Positions 22,384 through 36,566 are shown, counted from the stretch's first letter. The stretch: DNA of 64,000 nucleotides from Aspergillus flavus (GCF_009017415.1 NC_092407.1:4650001-4714000); one strand, 5' to 3'. Notes: generated from the letters alone by a model not told the origin. Translations and numbers: made by a program.

Positions 22384-24129
22384 ATGCCCAAAAAGCATCA
22401 TAGGTCTAATTTCACCAAACCGGCTAGCACCGCTCACCATACTCTAGCTTCTTCTGGACTCCGAGATGACCGTTTCCGGTCGTCATCAAATGAGCAACCA
22501 TCCGTCAACGACCTGATCAACCATCTCCGCCGTACTCAGGTAACCAGCTCTCCTTCCGAAGATGGCACCAGAGCTCCTTTCAGGACAGTCGCGCCGCGAT
22601 CCGTCCATCCCTCGTTGCGGAACCTACTAGAGCTCCCCGAAACCCCGCCTCCCCGCCCTCGCCCGGATGCCCGCCGCGCCGGAGTTGGTGGGCGACGGCT
22701 GAGAAGGACCGCCGGACCACCGCCGCCTGAGAGCTGGCTGCTGGGAAACTATTCATTGGAGATTTCAGAGGAAGCTGGCTTGGAAGCTGGTGCCGCGGAA
22801 GCCGAGAGAATCATATATCGCCTCGATCGCCTCCCGGGGACAATGTTTCCACAGAGAACCTCCCTGCTACATATGCTGCTCAAATCTATGGCTATGCATT
22901 GGGTCTGGCATCTTGAATATGACGGGCAGTTTCTTGCACTCCTACCTAGTCATATCAAGGTGCTGCTACTCAGCTATATCGCCATCCACGCGAGAGACCA
23001 GCCGTTGCGGGGTATGATGCATGGCCTAAGACCGCTGATTGAGAAGCATCGGCCAGAAGGAGACGATATATCACAGGATAGTGATCTGGAGATAAGCCGT
23101 TTGGATTTAAGTGGTGCGCTTGGGCGCTGGATGACCTGGAAACAGCTCACTGGCGAATTGATCGTGTCCGCGAAACCTAGTACAGTGCAACGTACGATGA
23201 AAGAGCCCATTCCAGCGTCCTGGGATGATAAATTGGACGAGGATGACGGCCCTGCTATCGCTGGAGAGACGATTTTTCCTAAAGCTGTTACTCAAGGACT
23301 ACGCTTTGAGAACCTACGTTATCTCTCGCTAGCGCATCCAATCCCATCTGCTACGAATTGGAATTCGCTCATCAACCTCCTCTCTCGCCTTTCAACCATA
23401 ACCCACTTATCGTTGGCACATTGGCCCGTCCCGACAGTCACACCGAACGCCGTTAACTCCCGTGTACGACACCCAACGCAAAGATCCCTAACCTTCGCCT
23501 ACGGCGGTACAGACACATACTCCTCATTCGAGAACAACTGGGCCGAGGCAGCCGGTATCCTGCGGAGGCTCTGCCGCGCAACTTATTGTCTGAAATGGCT
23601 GGACCTCGAAGGTTGTGGTGACTGGGTCCCAGCACTCAATTGGGATGGCGTTGGTCCAGATGGTGAAGCGTACGCCTCCGGCCCAGAGTGGAATGGGTCA
23701 TGGAGAGATGTCGAGTTTGTCCGTCTGGGTCCGGGATGGCTTCCCCATATTGATGATAGCGAGTTACTACCTCTTCCCCCTTCTTCTTCTTCTGGACGAA
23801 CCGCTACTGCCTCTTCGTCTCTCGCATTGTCTCCTCCCGTCCCCCGTTCTCTAGCATTCTCTATGCATGCTCCATCTCCGGATGAGTCGACGGATTCTGA
23901 TGCTCTCCCATGGGACGTCGAAGTGGAACGGGTCAAGTACCGTCGCGAGAAGGAGTTGGAACGATATCAGGAAGCCGTGCAAGCTGCGAAAGCAGTTCAG
24001 CAGCGGGTACAGCGGGCAAGGAAGGCGGGCAAGGGAAAGTGGGTACATTTTTCTTTCGGCTTAGAAGGATTAGAAGAGGGGGTCCTTAGACGGTTGCTCG
24101 GGAAGGAGTATTTAAGTCTTCTACCTTGA
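22384..24129 (+). CDS. Conserved LRR-like fungal protein, 581 aa
   Basis: An intronless frame starting 228 bp after the tafazzin stop, on the same strand. Residues 1-115 are disordered, with a proline-rich PETPPPRPRPD. Residues about 115-330 are helical, including WLLGNYSLEISEEAGLEAG, FLALLPSHIKVLLLSYIAIH and LDLSGALGRWMTWKQL. Residues about 310-470 carry leucine-rich-repeat-type strands: LRYLSLAHPIP, ITHLSLAHWPVP, LKWLDLEGCGDWVP, VEFVRLGPGWLP. The C-terminus (about 505-560) is a charged coiled coil. The overall plan suggests a scaffold or F-box/LRR-like adaptor, but I see no clear F-box and assign no function. It should not be fused with tafazzin: the intervening DNA has stops and its own leader. 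Confidence 0.8.
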   Translation: MPKKHHRSNFTKPASTAHHTLASSGLRDDRFRSSSNEQPSVNDLINHLRRTQVTSSPSEDGTRAPFRTVAPRSVHPSLRNLLELPETPPPRPRPDARRAGVGGRRLRRTAGPPPPESWLLGNYSLEISEEAGLEAGAAEAERIIYRLDRLPGTMFPQRTSLLHMLLKSMAMHWVWHLEYDGQFLALLPSHIKVLLLSYIAIHARDQPLRGMMHGLRPLIEKHRPEGDDISQDSDLEISRLDLSGALGRWMTWKQLTGELIVSAKPSTVQRTMKEPIPASWDDKLDEDDGPAIAGETIFPKAVTQGLRFENLRYLSLAHPIPSATNWNSLINLLSRLSTITHLSLAHWPVPTVTPNAVNSRVRHPTQRSLTFAYGGTDTYSSFENNWAEAAGILRRLCRATYCLKWLDLEGCGDWVPALNWDGVGPDGEAYASGPEWNGSWRDVEFVRLGPGWLPHIDDSELLPLPPSSSSGRTATASSSLALSPPVPRSLAFSMHAPSPDESTDSDALPWDVEVERVKYRREKELERYQEAVQAAKAVQQRVQRARKAGKGKWVHFSFGLEGLEEGVLRRLLGKEYLSLLP

Positions 24130-24725
24130 TGAGATACACACGGTTGTATATACATTCATTACTGATAAATAGGACGACGGGAATATGGTGAGCTGGAGGC
24201 CGTTGCAGGGCTATCCTAACGTATATATTTGAATAGAGCAATTTTTAACAGCTGAAGTGTATGCACTTCTGCTTTAATTAGTTCTAGTTTTCCTATCTGA
24301 CTGCCTGACAACTCAGGTCACTTGGCTTCCTGAATTCGTAGCTGGAATACAACGTCCAGCGTAAAACCTATTTCCTAAAGTGGATAAGGCAGCAAGTGCC
24401 CGTCGGGCCCTGGGGCATCCGCACCTACTACCTAACTAGTAGTACCAGAATATGAGTTCGGACCAATGAGCATAATGATTGCGGTTTCAGGTTATCGTCG
24501 TATACACCTGCAGGGTTACATTAGTATGTCACAGGGTAGTTAGAAGTTGTGCTAGCGTAGTCTTGGTGTATACCGCGTGTATATAGATAGCTGTATACAT
24601 CGAAAACGCCGGAGAACTTTTATCCGGAATGCTTAAAGTAACTTTTTCATTTCCCAAACCAGTATGTACAGTAAAATGAACAGCATGATGGTATTTTCTT
24701 TGAAGCACAACAATTATCCCTGATT
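24130..24725. other. Convergent intergenic region
   Basis: It holds the 3' UTRs of the LRR-like gene and Dbp9. No open frame, repeat or RNA gene was seen. Confidence 0.55.
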
Positions 24726-26726
<2,001 letters not shown>

Positions 26727-27264
26727 GGCAGCGATTTACTAGTTCCAGGAACCTTCGAGTGTCCTTGGTTTGGGTGGCTTTGAGGTGGTGAGGTTGTCTG
26801 CATGGAAGTTTTCCTCATCGGGCGGTTCAGAAAATCTGTCGGGCGGTGAGAGTTTGAGTGGCAGTATTTTCTTTTCAGCCCCACCGCTAGAGAACCTTAT
26901 TCTTGTTATCGATTTGGGAAATCATAAACATTGCCTGCCCATGTCGCCTTACCCTATGTCTGAACATGCTGTCCTTGGTTTAGTGATAAGACACTCGATC
27001 TATACTACAATATTGTACTTATTTTAGATGTAGTAGCAGTCACCCCGGCCATTATTTACTGCTACAGAGGGAATATCGCTAGTAGATCGATGTAGAGAAA
27101 TATATTTAGAAGGCAAGGTGTAATATTCTGCATCTTAACAGACAAACTTGACAATAAATCAACGCTGGTTCCAACATGTAAGGGTGTTATCATCAGAAGT
27201 CTCGTATTCTCGCATAAAGCAAAGTGCGACTAATATATATCACCATGCCATGCACCAATAAAGA
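26727..27264. other. Promoter-side region of Dbp9 and spacer
   Basis: It contains the 5' region of Dbp9. The plus-strand frame 26770-27027 has no recognisable content. Nothing else is seen. Confidence 0.45.
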
Positions 27265-27579
27265 TCATAGTTTCACTCCTGGGCCATGGTTGAACACAGC
27301 CACGATAAGTAATCCCCAGAGGTGCAACACAACGGAGTAGAACCAAACGTTACGGGGTTCCTCAAGATGTGGTGCATAGAAATGGAAAACGTATTGCGGG
27401 AAAGAAATAACACAAATGAAGCTTGCCTTGAGCGCATAATAGCAGGCCATTCGAGCAATGGCACACGTTTGGTGGAGGGGGTCAACAATTGTGGCTAGCA
27501 AGAAAAGGCTCGCAAGAGGATCAATGATCATGGCTGGAAAACTTAACACAAAGAACGAAGACGAAGCAAACGTTGTCAT
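27265..27579 (-). CDS. Possible small three-TM membrane protein, 104 aa
   Basis: The frame starts with ATG (27579) only 33 bp after the stop of the DUF6590 gene, on the same strand. It contains three hydrophobic segments: VLSFPAMIIDPLASLFLLA, YYALKASFICVISFPQYVF and FYSVVLHLWGLLIVAVF. A second overlapping frame is also open. The regular hydrophobicity is suggestive, but the frame could lie entirely within the 3' UTR of its neighbour. No family is recognised. Confidence 0.3.
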   Translation of the reverse strand: MTTFASSSFFVLSFPAMIIDPLASLFLLATIVDPLHQTCAIARMACYYALKASFICVISFPQYVFHFYAPHLEEPRNVWFYSVVLHLWGLLIVAVFNHGPGVKL

Positions 27580-27612
27580 TGACCCACATGCGAGGTTACG
27601 TATTCAAGGTCT

Positions 27613-29146
27613 CTAATACCCAAGTTCAGTTTCCCTTTTCGCATATAAATGGAATTTGGCCATGGATTCCTCGCTGATTTTCCCAACTGGAAGAACTTTT
27701 TGGTTATGCTCGACTGTATAGATTTTGCCAAAATTCAATCGAGACATCGCGTGTAGTTTTTGATACGGCTCAGGGGTTACCTCTAGGGGTTCCTTTGTCA
27801 TTCTTGGCTCGTTGGGACCGGATTTCGGTTGTGCACCGTTCATATAGATGATTGCATGTTTTGAGGGATCTACACTCGCTTTGGCGACTCCCAGACGACC
27901 GTACGTATGCACCGGGCTAATTGAGTAGAATTAGTATACGTTGCTGGAGATGAATGCTGTCTAAGCGACTTACAAGCACCATGCACACTGAGCTTGTTCC
28001 TTGAAGACCACCATGCGGCGGATGTCCGTGTAGATCTTGGTGCCGAACTTTCCCACAGTCATCAATTCACGATCGCTTGCAAGGCTTTTGGTGGCAAGAC
28101 TTTTGGTGCCTCCTTTTAGTGGCGCTGCATTCCCCATACCCTCGTGCCAAACGACAGCAAAGACCTGTAAGTCCAGTTAGGTGATAGATGCATGGATTCA
28201 GCTCGGGAAAGACGGCCGTACTCTTCCAACTTTGAAAAACCTCTTAGGATTGGTCTGGACTTGGTAACCTGGATATAGTCAGTCCATGCCTCGCATTATG
28301 GGAAGCTACATGAACGTTGAAACGTACGGTCATCAAGCGTTTCATTGGCGGTAGGCCCGGATGTGACAGGTGGGGGGATATTCTGGTGAAAGAATTGTCC
28401 GTTCTGTCATACACGTCAAAATTTTCATAAATTTGCTGCTTTTATTTCCTTTACACTTACACTCGTGGCATTGGCAGCTGGTGTATACCCATTAGTGCCT
28501 CTGGTATAGTCAGGAGAAGGCCCAATCTTTGCATTTGAAAGCGCATGCGTCACGTCATTCACACTCTGTGGATGGGGTGGACTGCCAAAATAGGCCCCTC
28601 GACCGCCTCCAGTACCATGGCTAGTCAAGGCTGATGGGATGTGGCCAGTATGAGACATTCTGGCATGTGCTGACTGGGGCTGGCTCATGAACTGGCCCTG
28701 TTGTAGAGTATAGTTACCGCTAGGATGTCTAGTACCAGGTTGTTGACTTATGTCAGTCGTTAAGAAAACGCCATCGCTTTATGGAGTTCAGACTCACGTT
28801 GGCAGTGGAGGCTGCTCATTAGTGGCTCCGAAGGGCAGGGTATGACTACCATGATACCTCGAGAAATCTGCATACTCGGGCGAAGGTAGTATTGGCTGGG
28901 AACGAGGTAGTGCTCTAGCACTAAGCGTCTTAGCAACATGTCTACCTAAGTAAGGCGCGTCGGGTTGCCATACCTGCTCGTGGCTAAGACCTGGTCATTC
29001 AAGTCGCGGCCCCCTCTTGGAAAAGCAGAGGCTCCTAGGTGATGCTATTAGTGAGATGCTGTAAGCGGGAGGAGCCATGTATAGGCCCGCTTACCACTCT
29101 GACGGCGGCGGTTCGGTTCTCTTCTTGGGTCCCGTTCGGAAGCCAT
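27613..29146 (-). CDS. DUF6590 domain protein, 377 aa, 8 exons
   Basis: Exons on the minus strand are 29146-29095, 29034-28974, 28914-28798, 28746-28461, 28403-28328, 28268-28222, 28164-27974 and 27916-27613. They sum to 1134 nt, and every junction has GT-AG ends with matching phase. The N-terminal half (MASERDPRREPNRRRQS onward) is disordered, rich in Pro, Ser, Gly and Gln. The C-terminal half is a DUF6590 domain: FKVGRVFAVVWHEGMG, then VFKEQAQCAWCLPVHTYG, then GKIYTVEHNQKVLPVGKIS, ending at KRETELGY. The domain is widespread in ascomycetes, often in multi-copy families, and has no established biochemical role. The unusually dense intron content (7 introns in 1.5 kb) is typical of this family. 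Confidence 0.85.
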
Positions 29147-30322
29147 GATTGCAGCATCTCCTAAGGGTCACAGACAAGCAAGGATAAGGTTGGAGGGGCT
29201 AATCTGAGCTTTAGAACCGGCGTGATCAAGAAGAGTTGAGTCCCTGGCATTGTGACTGCAATCATGGGACGGGATTGGGACTATAAATGTTCCTAGGAAA
29301 TGCGATCGTCCATTTTCGCTGGACGCTTAGAATGGCAAGAGAGGACATGCGGCTCTCTTTTCTGGTTCTCTACCCATCCATAGCCATTCCGATGGAGTTC
29401 GTCGCATATTCCCTGTCGACATTTAGTCGAGCTGCGCGCCATATGCCGCTGGGTCTTTGTTGGCAGACGCTGAGTCGCAGACGTGGGATGCACCTGACGC
29501 TCAGGTCCGAAAAAGAAAAAAAAGAAAATCGACCTTTCACGAGGATCGGAGGGTTTGATGTTTTCTGGATTCCGGTTGGTCTTCCCCATAATTGCACTTG
29601 GACACCCCGACCGCCAGACAGAACTCACAGTGCTTTCCTTTGGTGCTGATTCCCCGCCGGAGATATGGAGGGTCAGCCTGAAGCGCCAATAGACCGTTGG
29701 TTCATATTCTTCTAGCGTCAGTCTAATGCTCTAGTCATAGTCGCTAACCAACACCGGTCGCGGGCCAGTCACCATTCCGTCCCATATATACGAGTCAGTC
29801 TCACCGTTAATCCGGAACTGAAGGAATGAATTATGAAACGTGGTTCAATGGATGTCGTCATCCGCTAATCTACCGTATGTAGGGATCGTCGTTCTCGAGA
29901 TTAGAATTTCCCATGCAACCATCCATCGTCTATATGTGATCCGTACGCTTTCGGCGCAGGGATTCACTGGAAGGTTGCACAGCGCTCTGTTTGCTAATCT
30001 CGGATTCATCCAGAAGACGTGTCATAGAGAAGTGCCTTTCATCGCTGAGTCAAATTCACGCAGAAAGGAAACAAGAGCCAAACAAACAAACACCACCCTC
30101 TGCACCACTACAAAGGAAGAAAAAAGAAAAGAAAAGGAAAAACGAATGAGAAACCCCAAACTGGACGCTGACAACACCACACAGACTCCGGAAAAAACAA
30201 CCGACCTTGACGGATGAATTAATAAATATCTAATATGGCCCCGGCCCGTCCCGCGGTGGATGAGGTCGTTTCTTTGGGCGCTGTTTTTACTTCCCGTTGC
30301 GTGAACGGTGGTTCTTCCCGCC
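29147..30322. other. Divergent intergenic region
   Basis: This lies between the starts of the DUF6590 gene (-) and the coiled-coil gene (+). Frames at 29287-29649 and 29840-30217 lack family resemblance. The stretch near 30110-30160 is A-rich. It probably holds two promoters and leaders. Confidence 0.5.
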
Positions 30323-32018
30323 ATGTTCGCATGGAAAATACCTGAGAACATGCCAAACCTAGGCGAGAGTGTCCGCAAATTTTTGAGGTGGAATTGGCAT
30401 TCTTCGTCCCAGCAAAATGAAACGGTGAGTCCCGTTTATTTGCATGTCAAAGTATACCATAAAACCCAGTAGTAACCATGGATACTTGTACCTCTTCTTG
30501 CCCTGAAACCCTACTACTTGCTATATAATAAATTATTACTCACATTACATATGTGTTATTACCCATCAGGGTCAGAGTGAGGAACATCCTACGCAGCCGA
30601 TACCTACGGAAAAGTCTGAGATGCCGGGAGCAGCCACGCATCCTGTTGGAGTGCCCTCACCGACTTCTCCAGAGAGTCCACATGAAGTGAATTCGGAAAG
30701 AGGATCTGAGCCATTTAATTTTTACCAAATTGCTTCCTCTCTCGGCTACCATGTTGAAGCTAAGGAATCCCTGTCCCATCCTCATGAGGACTCACCCATT
30801 GTCAATTCCCCCTTGAATCCGTCTCAAAATGAATCTAGTAAGGACGCCGATGCTGGTTTTTCACTCCCGGGCAGATCTAAAGACCCACAGGAACACCAGA
30901 TTGTGTCAGATGGTCCCGATGCTGCGCTCATCGCTAAGATATTGCGCGCCAACAATAGATTACTATCCCTGCAGAACAAGGTTGCCTTGAAAAGATCCGA
31001 GGTACAAGAGCTACGCACGGCCCTAAGGTTCAAAAGGGAAGAAGAAGCCGATATCAGAGCGGAGTTTATTAGACATGTTACCGTGGCACAAGGCACCTTG
31101 AGAAACGTCCAGCCCTTGCTTCAGAACAATGAGGCTCTTCTTTCCGCCACTGGGATATACTCGGATATGGAAGCAGAATACAACAGGGCAGAAAGTGAAC
31201 TGGAACGGGATGAGTACATGCTTATCAAGGCAATGGAAGAATTTGCCCGTTTATCGCAGGATCACCACTCCCTTCCATCGCCCGATGAGCCGCCCCTCAT
31301 TGATCATGATAGTTTGGGTGATGCGATATCGACTATCAGCTCAGCTCCGGAAGATCCTCCCGATGTAGTGGATTATGTGTCCCGCGTAGCCGACGTACGC
31401 ATGACCCAGGAGCACCTGATTGACCTAGACAGGGAGTGGCTCTTCATACAGGAGAAGAAAGAGGAACGAGAGTCTATGAATATACCCATGGACGATGAAT
31501 CTATCGAGTTTCTTCGCACCTATGAAGAAGAAAGGAGAGAGATTTGCGATGAATTGTTCCATTTGCAACTGGATATGAATCAGCTACGGACAGTTTGTTT
31601 CGAAAAAGGGCATCTGACACATGAGTACATCCAGGGCCGTGACTTTGTGTATGAACTTTATCCAGCTGCTCCTACCAACCAACTGGAGGATCCGCTGAAG
31701 GTGTCTACGGAAGAGGATACGTCCCCTTTTGAGCCTATGGAAGAGAAGGTCAGCCAGACTAAGTTCGTCAACAAATGGATCCTCCACCGGCTTCGGCAGT
31801 CAACTGTCGAGATTGGCCACCTCAAGTCCCTACCCGAGATCAAAAGTCTATGTGATCAGGGTTATGACGATCGAAAGGTCAGTCAGTTGTCCCTGAAACA
31901 GTGGTTTGAGGACGAGACCACCATATCACCCCCGCCGCCACCAGCAACCAGTGATATGAGCGTTCAGGAGCCTGGAAGCGTTGTCAGGGATACAATTTCC
32001 GGGAGCCATTCGGTTTGA
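30323..32018 (+). CDS. Coiled-coil protein, 516 aa, 2 exons, function unknown
   Basis: Exon 1 (30323-30424) encodes MFAWKIPENMPNLGESVRKF, then LRWNWHSSSQQNET. It joins exon 2 (30570-32018) in phase 0 through a 145-bp intron (GTGAGT to ATCAG). The join is in frame with the long frame starting at 30621, so the protein is longer than that frame alone. After a Ser/Pro-rich N-terminal region, residues about 150-260 form a heptad-like coiled coil (LIAKILRANNRLLSLQNKVA, then KRSEVQELRTALRFKREEEA). Helical segments follow around WLFIQEKKEERESM, and there is a conserved KFVNKWILHRLRQSTVEI element. The C-terminus is acidic and proline-rich. No enzymatic motif is visible. A structural or cytoskeletal role is conceivable but unproven. 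Confidence 0.8.
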
Positions 32019-32854
32019 GGAGAGCACACCTACATCGACAGAAGAGCTTTTGGTATGAAACAGACGTACAGAGAGGCGTGGTCTTTGTCTTTTTTTATTA
32101 TTACATTTCCTCCTTTCCAAATTTATTACTCCCTATTTCTTCATTTTGTATGACGCCATTTGTTCTTTCATTCATTCTAGTTGACGTCCCTGACTACCAG
32201 TCTTCACCCTTCAATCCTGGGTTCGCTTCATATCTGCTACCACCAAGATTATTCTTTGCGTTGATTTCGGGCTATGCACAATATTGTACTATAAATTGGT
32301 AGATTGGGATTATTGGCGTTTGCTGATTTACCTATGGGGGTTTCATTCATTGCCATGCATTCAATCGTCTCTTTCTTTTCATATTACTGAATTGTTTTTA
32401 GCACTTGCAGGGTTTAAATCCACTACATTCGTTCTATCGACTGGTATTATTGATCAGGCTTCTAATATATGTGAATGTATAGTACATCGGATATATACTT
32501 TAACGTGTTTGATTATGAAACACACCTCAACGGATAAATTGATTATACCTAATGTACTTAATGTACTTGGTGTACTTAATTGTATTGTTGTATTGTTGTA
32601 TTGTTGTATTGTTGTATTGATTGTATTTGATTCATCTACCTTGATTGGTTCCATTAGCCATGACCATATCCATACCATTCATAACATAAAAGACCGTGTT
32701 CCCGATATTCTTGTGCAGGTGCCCGTCCCATTCGTATCCCGTGCGCTCATCGAATTGTTGAAAAGAAGTTGACAAAAAAAAAAGAAACAGCATATTATTT
32801 ACATTTACCGATGAAAATTTGTTGTGCAAGTTCTGAATAGGATGAATCCAGATC
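32019..32854. other. Convergent intergenic region, AT-rich
   Basis: It holds the 3' ends of the coiled-coil gene (+) and the one-TM gene (-). It contains the short tandem repeat at 32581-32620. The long frame 32284-32772 is AT-rich low complexity across that repeat and is not considered a gene. Confidence 0.55.
32579..32628. repeat. Microsatellite-like tandem repeat, 8-bp unit TGTATTGT
   Basis: Four to five head-to-tail copies of TGTATTGT are visible, decaying into TGTATTGA and TTGTATTTG at the right edge. It is non-coding and lies between convergent genes. Confidence 0.85.
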
Positions 32855-34006
32855 TCACGAGTAGCGAGTTTCATCGCCGTCACTGTCACTAAGACTGTCG
32901 CGGCGACGGCTCCGTCCTCCATCACGACGGTATCCCTTGCTCAACCCGGGGATCGGGTGATGGTAGCTTCTGGTTCCAGTATCCTCCGTATCAACGTTCG
33001 AGTACTGATAATCGGAGCGCGAGGGAGCGGACGAAAAGTCGAGCGGTTCGGTGTAATGACCCGGCACAGACCGTCTGTCACGCTTGCGAGGGCTACTCTG
33101 GCGCGAGGACGATGTCGGGGGTGCATGGTGGCGTCGTTCGCGACGCCGATTATGGCGGCGAGTAGAGGGTTCGCGAATGCGGTGATTTTCTGTTGGAGGC
33201 TGGCTGAGGACTTCTTCGGTGCCCGGGGTGAAAGAGAAATCACGACGCTTGCTCTTCTGACGGCTCGGCTCGTAGGCGTAATCGCGAACCTGGCTCATCT
33301 CGCTCTGCTGGTAGTAGCTGGGTGGATTGGAAGTGTCGTAGTCACTGCCGTAGTAGGTGCCGTCGGCATCGGCGTTGATACCGCCGATTCGAGCTGGCTT
33401 CTCTTTACGGTATGCGCGCACGTCCTCATCTGCCTCGTTCTCATATCGTTCGTGTTTCTTTCCAAGGAGTTTCTCTTTTAGTCCGCGCTTGCGTCTCGGT
33501 CCGTCCTTCTCTGTTATTTCGGTCGCTGTGTCGGTGTATCCCGAGACAGTGTAGCCGTCCTCATCATAGCGTTTGCCGACGACACTGCCACCGCCCAACT
33601 TGGTACTCTTGGTCGCATTACTTAGGGTTTCACCGTCGGGACCCTTGCGTCGTAGAACTGTCGACTTGTAGTCCTCCCAGTCTCCCTTTCGCCAGATGAA
33701 TCCACCGTTCTTGGCCCAGAAGAAGAACCAGATGGCGGCGAGAACGAAGGCGGCTCCGATGAGGGCAAAAAGCGCCAGCAGACCTTGCATGTTGATCTTA
33801 TCCGGGTCTACCGCACCGTCACCTGGAATATACTTCGGGTTATCTCGTGCCACGAGGGAATGGGGCTTTTCCGCGAGTGGCGCTATCACTGATCGGTCGG
33901 TGAGGGCTTCGACCTCTGGTGACGGTTGGATTCCACTGAGCATGTCATTGTTGTCGGTTGCTGGAATGCTGGGGAAGTCATCCCCAGCTTGTATAACTGG
34001 AGGCAT
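32855..34006 (-). CDS. Single-TM protein with long disordered basic tail, 383 aa
   Basis: An intronless frame from the ATG at 34006. Residues 1-72 form a hydrophilic, probably lumenal or extracellular region without a signal peptide. Residues 74-97 (GLLALFALIGAAFVLAAIWFFFW) are a strong transmembrane helix, followed at once by a conserved aromatic/basic segment, AKNGGFIWRKGDWEDYKSTV. A GYTVSGYTDTATEITE patch comes next. The remainder is charged and disordered, rich in Arg, Ser and Tyr with many S-P and RRxS sites that look like phosphorylation targets. The design (short N-terminus, one TM, long basic tail) suggests a membrane-anchored adaptor. The family is conserved in filamentous fungi to my knowledge, but I cannot name a function. 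Confidence 0.8.
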   Translation of the reverse strand: MPPVIQAGDDFPSIPATDNNDMLSGIQPSPEVEALTDRSVIAPLAEKPHSLVARDNPKYIPGDGAVDPDKINMQGLLALFALIGAAFVLAAIWFFFWAKNGGFIWRKGDWEDYKSTVLRRKGPDGETLSNATKSTKLGGGSVVGKRYDEDGYTVSGYTDTATEITEKDGPRRKRGLKEKLLGKKHERYENEADEDVRAYRKEKPARIGGINADADGTYYGSDYDTSNPPSYYQQSEMSQVRDYAYEPSRQKSKRRDFSFTPGTEEVLSQPPTENHRIREPSTRRHNRRRERRHHAPPTSSSRQSSPRKRDRRSVPGHYTEPLDFSSAPSRSDYQYSNVDTEDTGTRSYHHPIPGLSKGYRRDGGRSRRRDSLSDSDGDETRYS

Positions 34007-36540
34007 GTTGGGCGAAGAGAGTTGTCAAGAGCGCGTAGCTCAAGACGGCACTCTGATGCGGTCAGTTGGTATGTCCGATGAAGAGATATGACATTCCAGA
34101 TTGCACAGGAATGTGGATGTATTACCCGCTGGCGAGTACAGGAATGGTGGTGTTCTTAGTCTGGCGGTAGCGGTCCACTATTGTAGATAGGGCTCGATCG
34201 GGATCGTGGATTGGCGGTATGGTGGAAGGTATTCGGGCACTATTTGCTTCTTGCGTTAATGAACACTTGATTCCTGGTTAGTACGTAAGAAGGGAGAATT
34301 ATAGATATTGAGGGCTTAGGGAGCAGGAACAGATCGATCGCCGCCCGAAATTGCGGTGGTTGGAGTAAATCGAGAGGCTGGGGAATGACGCCCTTCTTTT
34401 GTTTGGGTGATCGCGTTGGTCCGGCAACCCGCTGAGTCAGCGCAGCTTATCTTATCGATGTTTATCGCGACAAGACATCACCAGATCTCATACAGGGAGT
34501 CAACAACAGATCTCCACGATCTTCGTTTTCCGACAAATCTGAAGACCCGTGGTGGATTAGCAGTCTCCGGAACCGCTATCGGAGACGACAAGGTGTGCCT
34601 AGAACCAGGAAATTGCGAGTTCGGGGCCCCGCGTCCAACGCCGCGTCAGAACTTGCGGATGGCCTAGAGTGACTACAACGGCATAATGATATCATGCATC
34701 AGCTCCCAGCGTATAGCTAATGGTAAACAAGCTACGGAAGATCCTACAACCCATTTCGGACATTGGGCATCAACTATCATGAGAATAAGTAACCGTCACT
34801 TGGCATCGTGCAACTGATAAAGCAATTCGCAGTGACCGCATCCATCAGTTCCGTTGCTAAATGGAAGCGCTGTCTGGTTGAAAAAGCAATACCCTGTCCC
34901 GACGCGCTGCGTTTCTTGAGCCAATCCGGCAAGGGGACGGCTTTGGAGGAGATAGCATGACGCAAAGCTTGGGATAAGGTTAGATCCACTCAGCCTCAGC
35001 TGGGAAATGAGCCAGGATAGTCGGCTGATTTGAAATGCGCATCTTAGCCTGTCATTGTGAATGTACTGCGATGGGTTCCATACATCCGTGACAGCAAATC
35101 CCATGCGGACGGGAAATTAAGCCACTGCTGCATGAGACTCATGTAGCTGATTGCCAGAATACATCTATCCCTTACTTCTAGTCAGATGACTCATTATCAG
35201 ACCGACCCTTTAGAATAACGATTGTTATTCGAAGGTCTCCAGCCGAGCCCTTGAATGTGATGGAACGTGACAAGTGAACCCCGTTAGTGCCCAAAAGTCT
35301 TATTATCTGAACCGCTCACAGTCAGATGTTATCGCCAAATACGATGCTGTGGTCGTGTGCCCTAAGTCCGTTTCCAGCATCCCCTGTAGAGAACTCTTGG
35401 AGGAGTCGCAGAGACAATAGGAATAACGGGCGAGAGTTGTCCGAGGCAAACGGCTATTTGTCAAGCTTTGAAACAAAGATCAAATATTTTGATCGTATTT
35501 AACCAAGCGTTCATATCCTCGGATCGACACTTGTCGAGGATAATTTTCTAGCGTGCTTCCATGCCGTTCATACACCGAACGCTCCACTGAAAGCCTGACG
35601 GGTAGATGGCTGGAAGGAAATGGGATACTGAGTATATATCGTTAAGAAATAAATTACTAAGTGGGGGTTGAATGCCAATCAAGGCTATGATCTAAATGCA
35701 GGATGATGGAGAGTGAGAAACCTATTGCTGACTCTGCAGATTCTGCCCCTCCAGTTGCGACATTTTGCGTTGACAATACTCCGGGTACAGCAGGGAAAAC
35801 ATTTTTTTTTTCTTCAATTAATAACATTTTTTCTCTACAAAATATGCCTCAGTGGAGGCGATACATTATGATTGGGCCGCTACCTTCTGCAGTTTCCGAG
35901 GTGTTGGGCAGCGACTGCGGAGTGAAATTATCGTACCGGCTGAGGTGAGGTTCTACATATATATCCGTAGGAGTGATGGTGGCAATAGGTTTAGCCGTAT
36001 GTTTAATAGTAGACTGAAGGGGTCATAGGAAAATGAATTGTAAACGCGAAGGGTGGGAAGAATAGCATTAGGTACCTGAAGGTGACACTAGTCGTCGGTA
36101 TATACTTCAGTTCTGAGACGGTTATTTTTGTCCCACTTCCATGGATTGGGTCCGTTGAGAACCACGGTTCTCAGTCGGAGCCGTAGTATATCGGGGCTGG
36201 GCCTGACAACAAAAAAGATTCTAATCAAAAAACTAAGAAGAAAAGAAAGGAAATATCGTTGACCAATATCTGGCATGCTCATAACCACTGGGTTATTATT
36301 AGATGATACGTAACATCCCGGTCTTCTGCTGTGTTCAAATCCGACGTTTTTAATACGTCAATTGATGAAAGGGGACGCATCTGCAGGTCGTCTGTACGAC
36401 TGTTTGGTATTGTTGAAGTGGCGTTGAAGAGAAGAAAATTCGACATGGAAGTAAGGATGAATCTTGACTTGATTTGACTTTTTGTTGGAACAATCCGGGA
36501 CCTGTTGATATACATACTAGTACTACTAGTACTCTTCGAT
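34007..36540. other. Large intergenic region without recognisable genes
   Basis: It separates divergently transcribed genes. Frames at 34407-34667, 34796-35104, 35703-35948 and 36279-36545 have no recognisable content. The promoter of the minus-strand TM gene is at its left edge. Confidence 0.5.
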
Positions 36541-36566
36541 GCCACCGGTCAAGGCACCTCCGATGT

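Noticed and set aside
20771..24129. Single fused gene of tafazzin plus the LRR-like protein
   Set aside because: There is a stop at 22155, a 228-bp spacer with further stops, and a fresh ATG with its own leader. The two proteins have unrelated content.
32284..32772. Frame of 162 codons over the TGTATTGT repeat
   Set aside because: The open frame results from AT-rich low-complexity sequence including the microsatellite, and it lies between two convergent 3' ends.
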